Source of the DNA: Bacteroides pyogenes_A
Lineage (GTDB): Bacteria > Bacteroidota > Bacteroidia > Bacteroidales > Bacteroidaceae
Strand: one strand, 5' to 3'
Assembly: GCF_048595595.1 (NCBI RefSeq)
Contig: NZ_CP184347.1
Length of the DNA: 64,000 nt
The position numbers were made by a program, and so were the translations under genes. The notes beneath the pieces were generated by a model that was not told where the DNA came from, did not search any database, and saw nothing but the letters and a program-made list of their open reading frames with translations. Of the stretch, positions 61,498 through 64,000 are shown one piece after another; the stretch's first letter is position 1, and each line of letters opens with the position of its first letter.

Positions 61498-62913
61498 ATG
61501 AAAAGAATCAAGTTTATCAAACCGCAATATTGGCTGATGGCATTCGTTTTGACCGCCTGTTTGGCCGCTTGTACGAATGACGATATAAAAATAGGCCAAG
61601 TAGATGAAGGAAACTATACTGTCAGCAGTGAAGAATTAGCGTTTATCAACGATATAAACGGTAAACGCATGTTTACTGTTACAGAATTTCGTAACGAAGG
61701 GAGCACCGAACTGTTTGTGAATGTTCCTAAAAAGGCCTCGGCTAACAGTAGTGTTACCGCCACTTATGACAAATCTGTATTAGATACGTATAATGCAAAT
61801 AATAATTCCGATTATGAAGTCTTTCCGGAACAACACGTCACTTTCGATAAAGAAGGTATTATCACGCTGAATGCCGGAGAAATGAAGTCGTCGGGACTGA
61901 AAATCTCTTTTACCTCTAACGGAACGCTTTCTACGGATAAAAGCTATGTAATTCCCTTACGCATGAAAGTAACTTCGGGTAACTTCAAGTTAGCCAAAGA
62001 AGATGAAACAAGGCTGATCTTTGTAAAAGATCTGACAGGATTGCCCGATTGCCGGAAAGAGAGCGGAATCAAGGTATTCAGCTGTATGGAGGTGAACGAT
62101 ACGAATCCGCTGAATAATCTGAGCTTTACGCTAAAGAAAAGCGGGAAACCGTTGATCGACGTATTGATAATCTTTTCCGCCAACATCAATTATGACGAAA
62201 AGACAGGGCGCGTATACATATATAATAATGAGAACGTACAAGCGATTCTCGACAAACGCGAACATTATCTGAAACCGTTACAAGACAGAGGGATGAAAGT
62301 AATCCTCGGAATCTTGGGCAATCATGACCGTTCGGGTATCGCCAATTTGGCAGACGAAACGGCAAAAGCTTTCGCACAGGAAGTAAAAGCCATGTGCGAC
62401 GCCTATAATCTGGACGGTATCTTTGTAGACGACGAGTATTCAAAATACGAGTACCAAAACATTACGCCGGGATTCGTATATCCATCCAGACAAGCTGCCG
62501 CACGCTTATGTTACGAGGTTAAAATGGCACAGCCGGACAGATGGGTTATTGCCTATGCGTACAGCACAACTTATAGCTTACCGCCAGTAGACGGCAAGCA
62601 GTCAGGCGAATTTGTAGACTATGCGTTGCATGATTATGGCGGATCTTCCGATTTAAGCCGTGAATTTCCGGGCATGCCTAAAATGAATATGGGGCTCCAC
62701 TCTCAGGAGTATAGCCGGGGATATTGGGCATACGAAAGCCAGTTAGTACAGATGAGAAAAAACGGATACGGTTCACATATGATTTTTGCGATGGACCCCA
62801 ATCGCTGGAATTTCGAATATGGGCAGTTGACATCTATGCAACGCATAGCACGAGCCTTTTACGACGACGAACTCGTGTTCGACGGGAAGAAATATCCGAA
62901 AGATTGGAAGTAA
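61498..62913 (+). CDS. DUF1735-GH18 endo-beta-N-acetylglucosaminidase (EndoF/BT_3987-like)
   Basis: Surface lipoprotein of 471 residues (Cys25, LAAC). An N-terminal DUF1735 domain (to about 190) precedes a GH18 barrel. The active site LDGIFVDDEYSKY supplies Asp311-Asp312-Glu313, matching the Asp-x-Glu pair of EndoH/EndoF1-type enzymes that cut the chitobiose core of N-glycans. Other landmarks: MKVILGILGNHDRSGIANL and VDYALHDYGG. It resembles the N-glycan-releasing enzymes of B. thetaiotaomicron. I chose the start at MKRIKFIKPQYW, 20 codons into the open frame, because the signal begins there. It is the only clearly catalytic glycosidase seen in this locus so far. Confidence 0.93.
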   Translation: MKRIKFIKPQYWLMAFVLTACLAACTNDDIKIGQVDEGNYTVSSEELAFINDINGKRMFTVTEFRNEGSTELFVNVPKKASANSSVTATYDKSVLDTYNANNNSDYEVFPEQHVTFDKEGIITLNAGEMKSSGLKISFTSNGTLSTDKSYVIPLRMKVTSGNFKLAKEDETRLIFVKDLTGLPDCRKESGIKVFSCMEVNDTNPLNNLSFTLKKSGKPLIDVLIIFSANINYDEKTGRVYIYNNENVQAILDKREHYLKPLQDRGMKVILGILGNHDRSGIANLADETAKAFAQEVKAMCDAYNLDGIFVDDEYSKYEYQNITPGFVYPSRQAAARLCYEVKMAQPDRWVIAYAYSTTYSLPPVDGKQSGEFVDYALHDYGGSSDLSREFPGMPKMNMGLHSQEYSRGYWAYESQLVQMRKNGYGSHMIFAMDPNRWNFEYGQLTSMQRIARAFYDDELVFDGKKYPKDWK

Positions 62914-62986
62914 TAATCTGATATTCATATCATATAGACATGACATACAATTGTAATTCTCATCAATATATTAAATAGACAAAGAA

Positions 62987-64000
62987 ATGAAAAACGTATA
63001 TAAGAAGTCAATCTTAGGGATTATGAGTATTCTGCTTTTCGGATTGGCCGGTTGTGATAAAAAGAATGAAGAACTTCCTGTTGAAATAAAGCACGATTTA
63101 AAAGTTAGTGCAGAGTCTTTACGCTTAAAAACAGGAGAAGAAAATAAAACAAGTATTCGAATATTAGAGGGAGCCGGAGGATATGCGGTTTTTTCTACAA
63201 ATGAAGAAGTAGCCTTAACCACCATAGAAGGCAACGACTTAGTAATTACAGGTATTCGGCAAGGCACTGCATCTGCAGTGCTCTCCGACCAAGCCGGGAA
63301 TTACCTTAAGATTCCCATAAGGATATATCTGACAGATGTACTGAGAACAGACAAACAAGAAGTTCAAATCAAAGGCCTCGTAGGAAAAAGGAAAAAAGCA
63401 AGCATAGAAATTCTGGAAGGAAATGGAAAGTATGAAGTCGTAAGCGATAATGATCAAGTCAAAGTTAGTGTCGATAATGCCAATCCTAATATAATCAATA
63501 TTGAAGCAGTAATAAGCTCGGAAGAAATCAAGAGCATGATTTCTGTGACAGACGATGAATCAAAAATGGTGATCACAATCAACGTAACAGTAACTCCTAC
63601 TACTGAACCTTTCGACGAAAATGCGCTATCCGAAATAACAAAGGACAACAGAAGACGTTATTCATACGATGACGAAGAAGTCAAAAGTCCGTGGAGTGGT
63701 GTTCCTACACTAACGCAAACGATTGAAAAAGATAAGTATGTTTATTCGCTCAAAGTCCGATACACCGCTATTATTATCAAGTTTAAAGGCGATATGAAAG
63801 TGGGAGAAAAAGCAGAAGCTGAGCTATATTATCAAAAAGATTATAATGTCCCTGCAATAAAAGAACCTGTCAAGTTAAAAATTATCAAGTCAGAAGGAGG
63901 GCTCATTTGGGCTACCTTTAGCTATGAAAAAGACGGGAATATACACTATGGTTATTTCTGCGATAAAATGTTCGATAAAGAAATCAAACCATTGATATTA
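62987..64000 (+). CDS. Lipoprotein of locus 2, cut by the window end
   Basis: Starts at ATG 62987 (MKNVYKKSILGIMSILL), lipobox Cys23 (LAGC), and stays open through the last base (338 codons visible). Two Ig-like repeats are suggested: SIRILEGAGGYAVFSTNEE (about 64) and SIEILEGNGKYEVVSDNDQ (about 143), each followed by an I-x-(I/V)-strand set. A third part (about 215 onward) is more charged. No family was recognised. Position after the endoglycosidase suggests another surface glycan-binding lipoprotein. Confidence 0.8.
   Translation, partial: MKNVYKKSILGIMSILLFGLAGCDKKNEELPVEIKHDLKVSAESLRLKTGEENKTSIRILEGAGGYAVFSTNEEVALTTIEGNDLVITGIRQGTASAVLSDQAGNYLKIPIRIYLTDVLRTDKQEVQIKGLVGKRKKASIEILEGNGKYEVVSDNDQVKVSVDNANPNIINIEAVISSEEIKSMISVTDDESKMVITINVTVTPTTEPFDENALSEITKDNRRRYSYDDEEVKSPWSGVPTLTQTIEKDKYVYSLKVRYTAIIIKFKGDMKVGEKAEAELYYQKDYNVPAIKEPVKLKIIKSEGGLIWATFSYEKDGNIHYGYFCDKMFDKEIKPLIL

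Overview
The window looks like a chromosomal stretch of a gut Bacteroides (Bacteroidota). The grounds are two SusC/SusD outer-membrane pairs, Bacteroidales-restricted secreted families (PepSY-like, DUF3836, DUF4861, DUF1735), an ECF sigma/FecR-type anti-sigma pair feeding a SusC with an N-terminal signalling domain, and promoters of the Bacteroides type (TTTG at -33, TAnnTTTG at -7). I saw no rRNA, tRNA, intact insertion sequence or CRISPR/Cas genes. Species is not claimed.

Layout. 1-3.7 kb: OmpR-type response regulator (5' cut) and histidine kinase, followed by two secreted PepSY-like proteins. 4.0-5.7 kb: dtd, a MazG-type pyrophosphohydrolase and deoC. 6.3-10.5 kb: a polyprenyl diphosphate synthase divergent from polA, whose linker carries seven 15-residue repeats. 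10.8-15.4 kb: a DUF3836 protein, a 1.4-kb non-coding stretch with a palindromic repeat array, a gluconate 5-dehydrogenase-like enzyme and a DUF4861 lipoprotein. 15.5-26.2 kb (minus strand): polysaccharide utilisation locus 1 (SusC, SusD, sialidase-like BNR protein, GH20 hexosaminidase, endonuclease/phosphatase-fold protein). 26.8-31.0 kb: a CE4 deacetylase and a TMEM260-like DUF2723 membrane protein. 32.3-39.8 kb (minus strand): a packed run of DPP IV peptidase, purD, a membrane protein, a YqaA-like protein, MnmD-like methyltransferase and a metal ABC binding protein plus ATPase without a permease. 40.3-44.3 kb: rRNA methyltransferase with a 170-residue charged tail, serine acetyltransferase, and a broken Rid-family gene. 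44.6-47.4 kb: an OprP-type porin and a histidine acid phosphatase. 48.1-52 kb: mutS, a probable small RNA, and a DMT exporter. 52.3-64 kb: polysaccharide utilisation locus 2 (ECF sigma, anti-sigma, STN-containing SusC, SusD, an apparently inactive GH18-like lipoprotein, a DUF1735-LamG lipoprotein, a DUF1735-GH18 endo-N-acetylglucosaminidase, and a lipoprotein cut by the window end).

How it works together. Locus 2 has the make-up expected for host N-glycan capture: surface endo-glycosidase and glycan-binding lipoproteins, SusC/D import, and trans-envelope induction through the anti-sigma factor. Locus 1 (sialidase-like plus hexosaminidase) would trim terminal sugars of host or dietary amino-sugar glycans, but carries no regulator.

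The most unexpected signals are non-coding: a symmetric 110-bp nested palindrome between the sigma and anti-sigma genes; three dispersed arrays of a 22-23 bp TATATA-centred palindrome; a short transcript unit with exact promoter and terminator beside mutS, whose promoter shares a TTTGC-N7-GCAAA dyad with the promoter of the broken Rid gene; and repeated ~65-bp-period duplications in intergenic DNA.
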